From the NCBI GenBank assembly GCA_023415595.1, contig JAEZJW010000082.1, positions 1 through 16,408 of the forward strand: 16,408 bases of DNA, written 5' to 3'. Source of the DNA: Bacillota bacterium. GTDB lineage: Bacteria; Bacillota; Clostridia; Lachnospirales; Lachnospiraceae. Below are positions 1 through 8,290 of this stretch, in pieces (the first letter of the stretch is position 1; each line of letters opens with the position of its first letter). Below the pieces are notes generated by a model. That model was not told the DNA's origin, searched no databases, and saw only the letters and a list, made by a program, of their open reading frames with translations. The translations under genes and the position numbers were made by a program.

Positions 1-899
1 AGGTCGTAGTAGACAATCTGAATTTCGAGATCAACAAGCCGGGTGTTTACGCTTTGCTAGGAACGAATGGAGCCGGTAAAACCACTTCCCTTCGTATTAT
101 CCTTGGCATGCTTGCGAAAAACGAAGGTGAGGTTCTATGGAAAGGAAAGCCTTTGGATCCGGTAAATACGAACATTGGTTATCTTGCAGAGGAGCGTGGC
201 CTCTATCCGAAATATTCCCTGCTGGACCAGCTGCTGTACTTTGCCAAGCTTCGCAATGTTCCGAAGAATACGGCTATGGATAGAATCAAGTACTGGTCTG
301 ACCGTCTGGCCGTCAATGAATATATATTCCCGCCTCGGGTAAAGGGGAAGAAAGCCACTAAAGCAAGCCGTACGGACCAGTTATCCAAGGGTAACCAGCA
401 GAAAATTCAGTTGATGGCCGCTTTGATCTCCGATCCGGAGCTGATCATACTGGATGAGCCTTTAAGCGGTCTTGACCCGGTCAATACCGATCTGTTCAAG
501 AGCATTATTAAGGAAGAGATCGCGAAAAACAAGTTCCTGATCATGTCCAGCCATCAGATGCCGACAATTGAAGAGTTCTGCTCCGATATTACCATCTTAA
601 ATCGTGGCAAGACTGTACTTCAGGGCGATTTGAATGAGATTAAAAAGAGCTATGGCCGCGTTAATCTATTTGTGAAAAGTGATGTGGAGGTCTTACCTTA
701 CATTAATGACTTCGGTCTGAAGATCGTGAACAAGACTCCCAGTGAATATCATCTTAAGGTATCCGGTGAAGCTCAGGCGATGGAATTTCTGACTAAGCTG
801 ATCGGGGATAAGGTTCCGATCGTAAAATTCGAATTGCGCGAACCGTCACTCCATGAAATATTCATCGAAAAGGCAGGGGATGTTCATGAAGAAAAGTAA
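1..899 (+). CDS. ABC exporter ATP-binding protein, NatA/DUF4162 type (5'-truncated by window edge)
   Basis: ATPase subunit of an ABC-2 exporter; it binds and hydrolyses ATP at the inner membrane face to drive the two permeases encoded next. The reading frame is open from base 3 (residues VVVDNLNFEI before the P-loop), so the gene begins outside the window; the in-frame TTG at 54 is not a credible start because it would cut off the first strands of the nucleotide-binding domain. Visible motifs: Walker A GTNGAGKTT (60-86), Q-loop region LAEERGLYP, signature LSKGNQQK (381-404), Walker B LIILDEP (441-461) and switch SSHQM. The SKGNQQK variant and the ~90-residue tail ending in EPSLHEIFIEKAG are typical of the NatA/DUF4162 subgroup. 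A short Lys-rich insert lies just before the signature. The 3' end overlaps the next gene by 14 bases. Substrate unknown; family members export sodium, peptides or toxic compounds. Confidence 0.93.
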   Translation, partial: VVVDNLNFEINKPGVYALLGTNGAGKTTSLRIILGMLAKNEGEVLWKGKPLDPVNTNIGYLAEERGLYPKYSLLDQLLYFAKLRNVPKNTAMDRIKYWSDRLAVNEYIFPPRVKGKKATKASRTDQLSKGNQQKIQLMAALISDPELIILDEPLSGLDPVNTDLFKSIIKEEIAKNKFLIMSSHQMPTIEEFCSDITILNRGKTVLQGDLNEIKKSYGRVNLFVKSDVEVLPYINDFGLKIVNKTPSEYHLKVSGEAQAMEFLTKLIGDKVPIVKFELREPSLHEIFIEKAGDVHEEK

Positions 900-2208
900 T
901 ATAACCGGCTGGAGGGACGTATTCAGCTTTACGCTGAGGCAAACCTTAAAAAACAAGGCATATCTGATTTCCTTTGTCATATTGCTTTTGTTGGCTTCCG
1001 CCTCCATGCCCCTTATTAATATGATTACCGACGGTATGAAAGAACCGGAGGGGCCAAATCCGATTCAAAAGGTATATGTCTACAATAATACCTCCCTTCC
1101 GGAGATGGATTTCAACGGTCTCATAAAGGATGAGGATATCAGCCACATCTCCTTTGAAAACAGAGCCGGAGATTATGATCAGGTAACCGAGCTGATCGAG
1201 AATACAGAGAAGACCTCTGTTATATTAGTTTTAAAGAATGAAGAAGGTATGTATTCCTTAAACTTCTTAAAAGCAAGCAAGGGACCTGTTAAGAATAACA
1301 GTCTGTCGCAGTTAGTTACAGCCGTTTCCAAACAGTTCGATGCATTTAAGCTGGAAGCCCTTGGTGTGACAGAGGAACAGGCGAAGCTCCTCCATACCGA
1401 GGTAGCATCCGAGGTATCCCTGGCTGATGCTGACGGAGAAATTATAATAAAAGAAAGTACTGCGATTTCCAATGCGGAGTATTGGTTTATCTACGGTATC
1501 CTGTTCGTTATATTGATGGTTAATATGATGGCCAGTACGCAGATTGCCACTTCAATCGTAACCGAGAAGTCAACCAGGGTCGTGGAATATCTGCTGACCT
1601 CCGTAAGACCGCTGGCTCTGATGATCGGTAAGATTCTTGCTATGCTGTGTGCAGTAATACTTCAGATGGGTACCTTAGTCCTCATGCTGTTTGCTTCCAA
1701 TAAGCTGTCCGCTGCATTGTCAGGCAATGCGAGCGTAATGTCACAATACCTCCCGCAGGACCTGTTCGGGAACCTGAATATCGTAAACATCCTTATTTGC
1801 TTCATCCTGGTAATCCTGGGCATCATTTTCTATGCAACCCTTGCAGGACTTGCCGGTGCAACGGTCAGTAAGCTGGAGGAAATCAGTGAAGGACTCACCC
1901 TGTTTACCATGGTGAATCTGGTTGGTGTTTATATTGGATTGGGAGCCGCTAATACGATGATGGCTTCTTCCGATAACACCTTTGTGACCTTTGCTCTTCT
2001 ATTCCCCCTCTCCTCACCCTTTGTACTGCCGGGTGCTATACTCGTCGGAAAAGCAAGCTTTGCAATGGCAGGAATCGCAATCGTGCTTCAGCTGGTTTTC
2101 ATCGTACTGTTGGTGCGTTTTGTAGCTAAAATCTATGAGACCCTAATTCTTCACACCGGTAGCAAGATCAAGGTGAAGGATTTGGTGAAACTGTCTAAGA
2201 CAGTGTAA
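886..2208 (+). CDS. ABC-2 type permease, NatB-like (first of two)
   Basis: Membrane subunit of the exporter, 440 residues. I chose ATG 886 over the in-frame ATGs at 853 and 880: an AGGCAGGGG ribosome site sits about six bases before it, and the resulting N-terminus (MKKSNITGWRDVFSFTLRQ) matches the start of the next, paralogous permease. The layout is typical of NatB: one membrane helix near residues 27-47, an outside domain of about 150 residues, then five hydrophobic helices in the C-terminal half. The conserved cytoplasmic ABC-2 motif is EKSTRVVEYLLTSVRP followed by GKILA. The start lies inside the ATPase gene, which suggests translational coupling. Family assignment is secure; the transported substrate cannot be told from sequence. 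Confidence 0.92.
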   Translation: MKKSNITGWRDVFSFTLRQTLKNKAYLISFVILLLLASASMPLINMITDGMKEPEGPNPIQKVYVYNNTSLPEMDFNGLIKDEDISHISFENRAGDYDQVTELIENTEKTSVILVLKNEEGMYSLNFLKASKGPVKNNSLSQLVTAVSKQFDAFKLEALGVTEEQAKLLHTEVASEVSLADADGEIIIKESTAISNAEYWFIYGILFVILMVNMMASTQIATSIVTEKSTRVVEYLLTSVRPLALMIGKILAMLCAVILQMGTLVLMLFASNKLSAALSGNASVMSQYLPQDLFGNLNIVNILICFILVILGIIFYATLAGLAGATVSKLEEISEGLTLFTMVNLVGVYIGLGAANTMMASSDNTFVTFALLFPLSSPFVLPGAILVGKASFAMAGIAIVLQLVFIVLLVRFVAKIYETLILHTGSKIKVKDLVKLSKTV

Positions 2209-2221
2209 AGGAGGAATTCAG

Positions 2222-3556
2222 ATGAAAGATAAATTCAGAGGATGGAACACTGTATTCAGCTTTACCTTCCGGCAGGCAACAAAGGGTCCCGCATTTAAGG
2301 TCGTATCTACCTTAATCTCTCTCCTGATCATCGGAGCTATCATACTGGTAAATATTCTTGCGGCTAAGCCTGATGAGAAGACAGAAGTAAAGGCTTCTCC
2401 GATTGAGAAGGTTCTGGTACTGGATCAAAGCGGGCTGGCACCCGCAGATTATAAAACATTAAATCCGGAATTTTCCGGTGATGCCTTCAAGGCTGTTACC
2501 TTTGTCAATTCCGAGAGCAAGGACCGGAAGGAAGTGATCCGGGCCGCAGCTGCCGATTCACCGAAAACCATAGCGGTGATTATCACCCTCGGGGAAGACG
2601 GCTATAAGCTCGAAGCAGTCGTTCCGGACGGTTCCGAGATCACGAAAAAACAGGCTAAGTCCTTCATGGGTCCTATGACTGCAGCCTTCGAAACCAATAA
2701 GGTACTTCAGGCGGGCATAGCACCGGAACAATTGGGCTCCGTTCTAACTCCGGTTGTTACCTCTTATGCGGAGATCGGAGAGAATACAAATGAGATTGTC
2801 TATGCAATTAAGCTCATTGCACCGATGCTGTTCGGTTTCATGCTTTATATGATGCTTCTGCTCTATGGCCAGAACATCAGTAAATCGGTCTCCACCGAAA
2901 AGACCTCCAAGCTGATGGAGACACTGTTGACCTCCGTTCATCCGTATGCCTTAATCGCAGGTAAGGTACTGGCAGTCACCAGTATGGCGTTAATGCAGTT
3001 TGTGGGCTGGATTGTCGCAGCTGTGGTAGGCTTATATGGTGGAAATGCGATTGCTCATGCTATGTACCCGGAATATCAGAACTCCGTTATTACAGTATTT
3101 AATTTCCTGAAGGATAATATCGGTGAAACCGCGATGACACTGCCTGCAGTTATTATGGCTATAATCTTCTTCGCAATCGGCTTCTTATTCTACGGAGTTA
3201 TCGCCGGTCTTGCAGGCTGCATGGTATCCAAGCCGGAGGATGTTGCTCAAACCCAGGCGGTCTTTCAGTTCCCGATTATCATCAGCTGGCTGGTCACTTA
3301 CCTGTCCCCGGTGATGGGAAATGAAGGAATCTTAAAGATCGCAAGATATATTCCGTTCACAGCGCCCTTCTGTGTTCCCTCCAATCTTATTACCGGTACG
3401 ATGGGACTCCTCGAGGGAGTGATAACCCTGACCCTGTTATTATTCTTTACTCTTCTGGTTATCATGCTGTCCGGACGTATTTATAAAGGGCTGATCCTGT
3501 ATAACGGCCAGAAGATCAGCTTTAAGATGGTTGGAAACGTATTAAAGTCCAAATAA
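2222..3556 (+). CDS. ABC-2 type permease, NatB-like (second of two)
   Basis: Second membrane subunit, 444 residues, 13 bases after the first and preceded by a strong AAGGAGG site eight bases before the ATG. It shares the plan and key motifs of its neighbour: the N-terminal GWNTVFSFTFRQATKGPAFK, one helix, an outside domain of about 150 residues, five C-terminal helices, and the cytoplasmic motif EKTSKLMETLLTSVHPYALIAGKVLA (read in two parts around SVHP). The two permeases are therefore diverged paralogues and probably pair as a heterodimer on a dimer of the ATPase. The gene ends the operon; a terminator-like hairpin follows about 90 bases later. Substrate unknown. Confidence 0.92.
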   Translation: MKDKFRGWNTVFSFTFRQATKGPAFKVVSTLISLLIIGAIILVNILAAKPDEKTEVKASPIEKVLVLDQSGLAPADYKTLNPEFSGDAFKAVTFVNSESKDRKEVIRAAAADSPKTIAVIITLGEDGYKLEAVVPDGSEITKKQAKSFMGPMTAAFETNKVLQAGIAPEQLGSVLTPVVTSYAEIGENTNEIVYAIKLIAPMLFGFMLYMMLLLYGQNISKSVSTEKTSKLMETLLTSVHPYALIAGKVLAVTSMALMQFVGWIVAAVVGLYGGNAIAHAMYPEYQNSVITVFNFLKDNIGETAMTLPAVIMAIIFFAIGFLFYGVIAGLAGCMVSKPEDVAQTQAVFQFPIIISWLVTYLSPVMGNEGILKIARYIPFTAPFCVPSNLITGTMGLLEGVITLTLLLFFTLLVIMLSGRIYKGLILYNGQKISFKMVGNVLKSK

Positions 3557-3643
3557 AAGACTACAAAACCAATTTCTGACCCAAATAGGTATCATGCAAT
3601 TAAGGGTTGCCAACCCAACAGGCATTATTTAATCATAAAGTGT

Positions 3644-3711
3644 AAGGCTGCTGCTCAGTCCCCCCATTGTATTAAATCATTAATACCAGGGTGCTTTGTA
3701 GCAGCCTTTTG
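3644..3711 (+). terminator. Probable terminator after the exporter operon
   Basis: AAGGCTGCT (3644-3652) pairs perfectly with AGCAGCCTT (3700-3708), and two further pairs (one G-U) extend the stem to about 11 bp. The right arm runs into TTTTG. The loop of about 45 bases is long for an intrinsic terminator, though CCC/GGG inside it can pair. Position after the last exporter gene supports the call. Confidence 0.55.
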
Positions 3712-3770
3712 TGAACATTTACAGACATAGGTCATATTGTAGTTTAGGCTAATAATTCTCCCTTAAAAAC

Positions 3771-3799
3771 TTTACTTGAAGATCGGTTTGCGTTATACT
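3771..3799 (+). promoter_or_regulatory. Putative sigma-A promoter for ddl-murF
   Basis: TTTACT (3771-3776), a 17-base spacer, then TATACT (3794-3799). This is 4/6 and 5/6 matches to TTGACA/TATAAT with ideal spacing, about 80 bases before the ddl start. Prediction from sequence only. Confidence 0.5.
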
Positions 3800-3880
3800 G
3801 ATGAGGAATGTTTCTGATAAATACTACATAACAGATGATATAGAATAGTAAAGTAATAAGGAATAAAGGAGAGGATGTAT

Positions 3881-4909
3881 ATGAAAATTACAGTATTGGC
3901 TGGAGGCACCAGCACAGAGCGGGACGTATCCTTATCCACTGGAACAATGATTTACAAAGCTTTAAAGGCGAGGGGGCACCGGGTAGTTCTCCTGGATGTG
4001 TATTTAGGTTATGAGGGAAACCCCGAAAGTATCTTTGAACTGGATAGGGACTGGGCGGCTAATATCGGCTCTATCAAGGCTGCAAGCCCGGACCTTGCAC
4101 AGATTAAGTCATTACGAAAGGATTCCGGCCGCAGTTTCTTCGGGCCGAATGCAATAGAGATCTGCAGCCAGTCTGATATCGTGTTTATCGCACTCCACGG
4201 GGAGAACGGAGAAGACGGCAAGATCCAGGCAGCCTTTGATCTGATGGGAATTAAATATACCGGAACAGATTATACCAGCAGTGCGTTGGCCATGGACAAG
4301 GCAATTTCAAAGGAGCTGTTCGCTTATTACGGTATTCCGACTCCTGCCGGTATCCATGCGAAAAAGGGAGAAGCCTTTCAGTGGAACAGCTACCCCTGTG
4401 TGGTTAAAGTATGTAACGGCGGTTCCAGCGTAGGTGTTTCGATCGTAAACACCACATCGGAAATGGAAGATGCACTGGCAAGCTCCTTCACCTATGGGAA
4501 TGAGGTAATCATTGAGCAGTATATTAAAGGTCGTGAATTCTCCGTCGGAGTTATCGAAGGTAAGGCACTGCCGGTCATTGAGATTGCTCCTGTAGAAGGC
4601 TTCTATGACTATAAGAATAAGTACCAGGCAGGAAGTGCTATCGAGACCTGCCCTGCCGAATTGGATGCGGACACTACTGCCAGAATGCAATCCATCGCGG
4701 AAGATGTATTTAAGGCATTGCGTTTAAAGACCTATGCCCGTATGGATTTTCTGATGAATGAGAAGAAGGAGCTCTTCTGCCTGGAGGCCAACACTTTACC
4801 AGGAATGACTCCCACCTCCCTGCTTCCTCAGGAGGCGAAGGTAATCGGCATGGATTTTGAGGTTCTCTGTGAGAAGATTATAGAGGTTTCCTTCAACAAA
4901 TATAGGTAA
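3881..4909 (+). CDS. ddl: D-alanine--D-alanine ligase
   Basis: Cytosolic ATP-grasp enzyme joining two D-alanines into the dipeptide used by MurF for peptidoglycan. I prefer ATG 3881 over 3875: AAAGGAG (3865-3871) is nine bases before 3881 but only three before 3875. This gives 342 residues. Motifs from that start: GGTSTERDVSLSTG (8-21, E13 the usual D-Ala contact), LHGENGEDG (106-113), NGGSSVGVS (179-187), FYDYKNKY (241-248) and MDFLMNEKKELFCLEANTLPGMT with metal ligands D289, E302 and N304. The YDY-type omega loop fits D-Ala-D-Ala rather than VanA-type D-Ala-D-Lac ligases. The usual E-V-N-T motif reads E-A-N-T. A loop at residues ~45-90 makes it longer than E. coli DdlB (~306). It is cotranscribed with murF, 20 bases downstream. 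Confidence 0.95.
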   Translation: MKITVLAGGTSTERDVSLSTGTMIYKALKARGHRVVLLDVYLGYEGNPESIFELDRDWAANIGSIKAASPDLAQIKSLRKDSGRSFFGPNAIEICSQSDIVFIALHGENGEDGKIQAAFDLMGIKYTGTDYTSSALAMDKAISKELFAYYGIPTPAGIHAKKGEAFQWNSYPCVVKVCNGGSSVGVSIVNTTSEMEDALASSFTYGNEVIIEQYIKGREFSVGVIEGKALPVIEIAPVEGFYDYKNKYQAGSAIETCPAELDADTTARMQSIAEDVFKALRLKTYARMDFLMNEKKELFCLEANTLPGMTPTSLLPQEAKVIGMDFEVLCEKIIEVSFNKYR

Positions 4910-4929
4910 CAGGAAACAGGAGAATATTT

Positions 4930-6321
4930 ATGATAAATATGACATTGGATCGAATCGCAAGGGCCTGCAACGGTCAATTAATTCATACAGAGCAGTATGA
5001 TGGCAGGGAAACGGCCGGCATCGTCCTGGATTCCAGGCAGGTACAGAAGGACTATCTCTTCGTAGCTACCGTCGGAGAAAGAGCGGACGGTCATAGCTTC
5101 ATTCCCGAGGTTTATGGGAAGGGTGCCCTTGCAGTCCTCTGTGAGAAGGCTCCGGCTGAACCTGCCGGCCCATATATTCTTGTAAATAACAGTCTGGAAG
5201 CCCTGAAGGACATCGCTGCCTGGTATCGGAGACAGCTTAGGGTGAAAGTGGTTGGTATCACCGGCAGTGTCGGGAAAACTAGTACGAAGGAATTTATCAG
5301 CAGTGTATTGGCTCAGAGATATCAGGTATTAAAGACAGAGGGTAATTATAATAATGAGATCGGTTTACCGCTGACCATTTTTAAAATTCGTGAGGAACAT
5401 GAAGTAGCGGTGCTGGAGATGGGAATCAGTGATTTTGGAGAGATGCACCGACTCAGCAGAATTGCAAAGCCCGATATCGCGGTCATCACCAATATCGGTC
5501 AATGTCATCTGGAGAATTTAGGTGACAGAGCAGGCGTCCTGAAAGCAAAAACTGAGATATTTGATTATATGGATGAGACCGGGCGAGTCTGCATCAACGG
5601 TGATGATGATATGCTGGCAACCATCGGAGAAGTCAAGGGTCATAAGCCAATCCGTTTTGGCCTGGGCAGCCAGCCTTCCGGACCGGATCAGCACCTGCCG
5701 GAAATCTATGCTTCAGACATTAAGAGCCTGGGCTTATTCGGCAGTACCTGTACCATTCATGTGGAGGATAAAACCTTACATACGAAGGTCCCCCTGCCGG
5801 GAGGACATATGATATTAAATGCTCTGGCTGCAACAGCTGTCGGTAACCTGCTCGGCTTAACCGGGGAGGAGATCGTTGCCGGAATTGAAGCCGTGAAACC
5901 AACCGGGGGCAGGAGCAATATTATCCGGCATGAGAACTATACCGTAATCGATGACTGTTATAATGCCAACCCGGTATCCATGAAAGCTGCCATCGAGCTC
6001 TTAACCACCGCAGATACCCGGAAGGTAGCCATTCTCGGGGATATGTTCGAGCTGGGTGAGGGAGAAAGAACTCTCCATCATGAGGTCGGCGCATTTGCCG
6101 CTTCAAAGGAAATTGAAATGCTTGCCTGTGTCGGTAAGCTTTCCCGTAACATGTACGAGGGAGCAAGAGAAGCCTCCTTCCGCGGAACACTCCTTTATTA
6201 CGAGACCCGTGATGAGCTGATCCGAGCACTTCCCGATATTGTGAAAGAGAATGATACCATACTGGTTAAGGCTTCCCATGGAATGGGCTTTGAGCATGTG
6301 GTGAAGGCTTTACAGATATAG
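4930..6321 (+). CDS. murF: UDP-MurNAc-tripeptide--D-Ala-D-Ala ligase (MurF)
   Basis: Cytosolic Mur ligase that adds D-Ala-D-Ala to UDP-MurNAc-tripeptide, the last step of the soluble peptidoglycan precursor. It has 463 residues, the normal family size. The start has AGGAG eight bases before it. Domain order: N-terminal substrate domain with VLDSRQV near 32-38, central ATPase with P-loop GITGSVGKTST (109-119), NYNNEIGLP (139-147), LEMGISDFGEM (162-172), NIGQCHLENLG (188-198) and the carboxylated-lysine region VLKAKTEIF (203-211), then the C-terminal ligase domain with DDCYNANPVSMKAA (341-354) and ILGDMFELG (368-376). It uses the product of the preceding ddl gene and a strong terminator follows at once, so the two form a compact cell-wall operon. 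Confidence 0.96.
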   Translation: MINMTLDRIARACNGQLIHTEQYDGRETAGIVLDSRQVQKDYLFVATVGERADGHSFIPEVYGKGALAVLCEKAPAEPAGPYILVNNSLEALKDIAAWYRRQLRVKVVGITGSVGKTSTKEFISSVLAQRYQVLKTEGNYNNEIGLPLTIFKIREEHEVAVLEMGISDFGEMHRLSRIAKPDIAVITNIGQCHLENLGDRAGVLKAKTEIFDYMDETGRVCINGDDDMLATIGEVKGHKPIRFGLGSQPSGPDQHLPEIYASDIKSLGLFGSTCTIHVEDKTLHTKVPLPGGHMILNALAATAVGNLLGLTGEEIVAGIEAVKPTGGRSNIIRHENYTVIDDCYNANPVSMKAAIELLTTADTRKVAILGDMFELGEGERTLHHEVGAFAASKEIEMLACVGKLSRNMYEGAREASFRGTLLYYETRDELIRALPDIVKENDTILVKASHGMGFEHVVKALQI

Positions 6322-6338
6322 TAATATAGATATATAAC

Positions 6339-6368
6339 AAGGGCAGAACCTAATGGTTTCTGCCCTTT
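6339..6368 (+). terminator. Intrinsic terminator after murF
   Basis: AAGGGCAGAACC (6339-6350) pairs with GGTTTCTGCCCTT (6355-6367) around a TAAT loop, with one bulged T; the right arm ends in CCCTTT. It lies between murF and the convergent helicase gene, 20 bases from the helicase stop, and so may serve both strands. Confidence 0.85.
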
Positions 6369-6387
6369 ATCTGCGCTTACTTTATGA

Positions 6388-8034
6388 TTAACTCTTCTTT
6401 CTAAAATTCCAGAAATGCTTTTTGGCCTGTCCCGTGGATACGGTCTTGTTTTGTATCTCCTGTCCGGGTTCCTTTATCAGCGTACTTTCAGACACTGATC
6501 TCGCTTGATTTAGGTTTTTCAAGGAATTGTTTTGTGTTCCTGCCTTCTGTATCGGAACGTTTGACACTTGAGCCTTTTGATACGGAGTTTTTTGAACCTG
6601 AAACTTTGGATCCTGCGACTTGGTAACCTGTGTCTTAGGAGCCTGTGTCTTGGGAGCCTGTGTCTTAGGAACCTGTGTTTTAGGAGCCTGTGTCTTTGGG
6701 GCCTGTGACTTAGGGGCCTGTGACTTAGGGGCCTGTGTCCTGGAAGGCTGTGTCTTTGGCTCCTGCGCCCTGGTATCCTGGTTCATTTGGCCGTGAGCCC
6801 TTTGTACCGATGCCTTTGGAACAGACTTTGTAGCCGCTGCTTCCCTGTGCTTCGGAGCCTGCCTCGGTTGAGTCGTTTTCTCTGCGGGATAATTCTTCAG
6901 GAGCGGATATGGGTGATGCTTCACCTCAGGAATGGATTTTCCTATCAGCTTTTCTATACCAGCAAGCTGCTCCTTCTCATCAAAATCACAAAAGGATATT
7001 GCTGTGCCGCCAAGGCCTGCCCGACCGGTTCTTCCGATCCGATGGACATAGGTTTCGGGGATATTCGGCAGATCATAATTGATGACATGGGATAATTCAT
7101 CGATATCTATCCCTCTGGCCGCTATATCGGTTGCAATCAGTACCCGGAGCTTCCTCTCTTTAAAATCATTCAGGGCAAGCTGCCTGGCACCCTGTGATTT
7201 ATCCCCGTGGATCGCCTTTGCATTGACATTCGCCTTCCCAAGGATGCGAACTATTTTATCGGCTCCATGCTTGGTTCGGGTAAATATCAGGACCGAGGCA
7301 ATTGCTTTGTCCTTCAGAAGATGGATCAGTAAGTCCTTCTTGTTCTCTTTATCAACATAATAAAGGTATTGCTGTATGGTATCTACTGTGGAGGATACCG
7401 GGGTCACCGCTATTTTCTGCGGATGATTCAGGATGGACCTGGACATCTCGTCTATGGAAGGCGGTACTGTCGCTGAGAACAGCAGTGTCTGTCTGCCGGC
7501 AGGCGTCTTCGCAATAATCCTTTTCATATCATGGATAAATCCCATATCAAGCATACGATCTGCTTCGTCAAGTATTAATATCCTGATCTGTGATATATCG
7601 GCAAGATTCTGATTCATTAAATCAATCAGTCTGCCCGGAGTAGCAATCAGGATATCCACCCCCTGCTGCAGCAGCTCTTCCTGCGGCTTCTGTGAGACTC
7701 CTCCGAAGATTACGCAGGATTTCAGCCCGGTGTATCTTCCATAGGTACAGAAGCTATCGTATATCTGAATGGCAAGCTCCCTCGTGGGGGTGAGGACCAA
7801 GGCACGGATCTTCCTGTGTCTTCCCTGATTGATTCCTTCCCTGTCCAGTAACTGCAGGGTTGGTATCGCAAAGGCAGCTGTCTTGCCCGTACCTGTCTGT
7901 GCGCATCCGAGCAGATCCCTGCCACTTAAGATAACCGGAATCGCCTGTTCCTGGATGGGTGTGGGTGCCGCATATTCTTCCACCTCCAGGGCCCTTAATA
8001 TTGGTTGTATGATATCTAAATCCTTAAATTGCAT
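6388..8034 (-). CDS. DEAD-box RNA helicase, RhlE-like, with pentapeptide-repeat basic tail
   Basis: ATP-dependent RNA helicase, 548 residues from ATG 8034. That start is favoured over the in-frame ATG at 8085 because GAAGGAG lies six bases before it and MQFKDLDIIQPIL is the normal start of the Q-motif region. Motifs: Q-motif PTPIQEQA (25-32), motif I AQTGTGKT (45-52), PTRELA (83-88), TPGR (132-135), DEAD (156-159), SAT (187-189), FTRTK (251-255), ATDIAARGID (301-310) and HRIGRTGR (331-338). The core ends near residue 370. The remaining ~175 residues are a low-complexity, Lys/Gln/Pro-rich tail with about 16 pentads of the form TQAPK (roughly 418-500), probably an unstructured RNA-binding arm. 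The core matches RhlE/CshA-like helicases acting in ribosome assembly, mRNA decay or cold growth; the exact subfamily is uncertain. Confidence 0.94.
   Translation of the reverse strand: MQFKDLDIIQPILRALEVEEYAAPTPIQEQAIPVILSGRDLLGCAQTGTGKTAAFAIPTLQLLDREGINQGRHRKIRALVLTPTRELAIQIYDSFCTYGRYTGLKSCVIFGGVSQKPQEELLQQGVDILIATPGRLIDLMNQNLADISQIRILILDEADRMLDMGFIHDMKRIIAKTPAGRQTLLFSATVPPSIDEMSRSILNHPQKIAVTPVSSTVDTIQQYLYYVDKENKKDLLIHLLKDKAIASVLIFTRTKHGADKIVRILGKANVNAKAIHGDKSQGARQLALNDFKERKLRVLIATDIAARGIDIDELSHVINYDLPNIPETYVHRIGRTGRAGLGGTAISFCDFDEKEQLAGIEKLIGKSIPEVKHHPYPLLKNYPAEKTTQPRQAPKHREAAATKSVPKASVQRAHGQMNQDTRAQEPKTQPSRTQAPKSQAPKSQAPKTQAPKTQVPKTQAPKTQAPKTQVTKSQDPKFQVQKTPYQKAQVSNVPIQKAGTQNNSLKNLNQARSVSESTLIKEPGQEIQNKTVSTGQAKKHFWNFRKKS
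6611..6775 (-). repeat. 15-bp tandem repeats coding for TQAPK pentapeptides
   Basis: Eleven 15-base units in register (plus-strand type GCCTGTGTCTTAGGA), several differing by only one or two bases; 6701-6715 and 6716-6730 are identical. More decayed units extend the pattern on both sides. All lie inside the helicase reading frame and each encodes five residues, so copy-number change keeps the frame. Confidence 0.9.
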
Positions 8035-8112
8035 CGTTTCTCCTTCATTTGTCTTTCCTATGTCAGCCTGATCATAATATAACATGTCCGGCTATCGCTC
8101 ATAAACCGTTCT

Positions 8113-8141
8113 ATTATACCGCTTATCTATCTATTTTACCA
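8113..8141 (-). promoter_or_regulatory. Possible promoter for the DEAD-box helicase
   Basis: On the minus strand a perfect TATAAT (8113-8118) lies about 80 bases before the helicase start, with only a weak -35 (TGGTAA, 8136-8141) 17 bases upstream. A second perfect TATAAT lies at 8147-8152 without a good -35. Either could be used. Confidence 0.35.
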
Positions 8142-8196
8142 TCTTTATTATAGCGATATCACAAAAGTCCTCCTGTATTTTCATTATTTTACCTAA

Positions 8197-8226
8197 TTTA
8201 CTTTTATTATATCCCGATGGTACAAT
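8197..8226 (+). promoter_or_regulatory. Putative sigma-A promoter for the Big_2 protein gene
   Basis: TTTACT (8197-8202), an 18-base spacer, TACAAT (8221-8226), 64 bases before the start codon. The hexamers match consensus at 4/6 and 5/6. The -35 is the same as that proposed for ddl. Prediction only. Confidence 0.45.
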
Positions 8227-8243
8227 GAAAACAAGTCTGCTGA

Positions 8244-8258
8244 TGCCATAATATGGCA
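8244..8258. promoter_or_regulatory. Palindrome in the leader of the Big_2 gene (possible operator)
   Basis: TGCCATA-A-TATGGCA, seven-base arms around one base, starting about 18 bases after the predicted -10. The single-base centre makes an RNA hairpin poor, which suits a dimeric repressor site better. No regulator gene is nearby. Confidence 0.35.
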
Positions 8259-8290
8259 GTTATTCCTCGTACCTTTTATAGGAGGAAATT

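Larger units (their letters stand above)
3557..3880. other. Intergenic region between exporter operon and ddl-murF operon
   Basis: About 324 bases without a credible gene. It holds a small near-palindrome (GGGTTGCCAACCC, 3604-3616), a long-loop hairpin ending in TTTT (3644-3710), and a sigma-A-like promoter (3771-3799) followed by an 81-base leader to the ddl start. I see no riboswitch, tRNA or small ORF with a ribosome site in it. Confidence 0.6.

Noticed and set aside
54..899. TTG at 54 as the start of the ATPase gene
   Set aside because: The frame is open back to base 3 and the upstream residues fit the beginning of an ABC nucleotide-binding domain; the gene is cut by the window edge.
3557..3880. 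Riboswitch or T-box leader before ddl
   Set aside because: No T-box sequence, specifier stem or known riboswitch core is recognisable; the main hairpin lies upstream of the predicted promoter and fits a terminator for the previous operon.
4307..4690. 127-codon open frame opposite ddl
   Set aside because: It is antisense to conserved ATP-grasp motifs, has no recognisable domain and no convincing ribosome site.
3881..4909. Van-type D-Ala-D-Lac or D-Ala-D-Ser ligase
   Set aside because: The omega-loop FYDYKNKY and the linkage to murF fit an ordinary D-Ala-D-Ala ligase; no vanH, vanX or regulator genes are nearby.
6611..6775. Repeats considered as a CRISPR array or minisatellite outside genes
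   Set aside because: Units are contiguous with no spacers and lie in the helicase frame, encoding regular pentapeptides.
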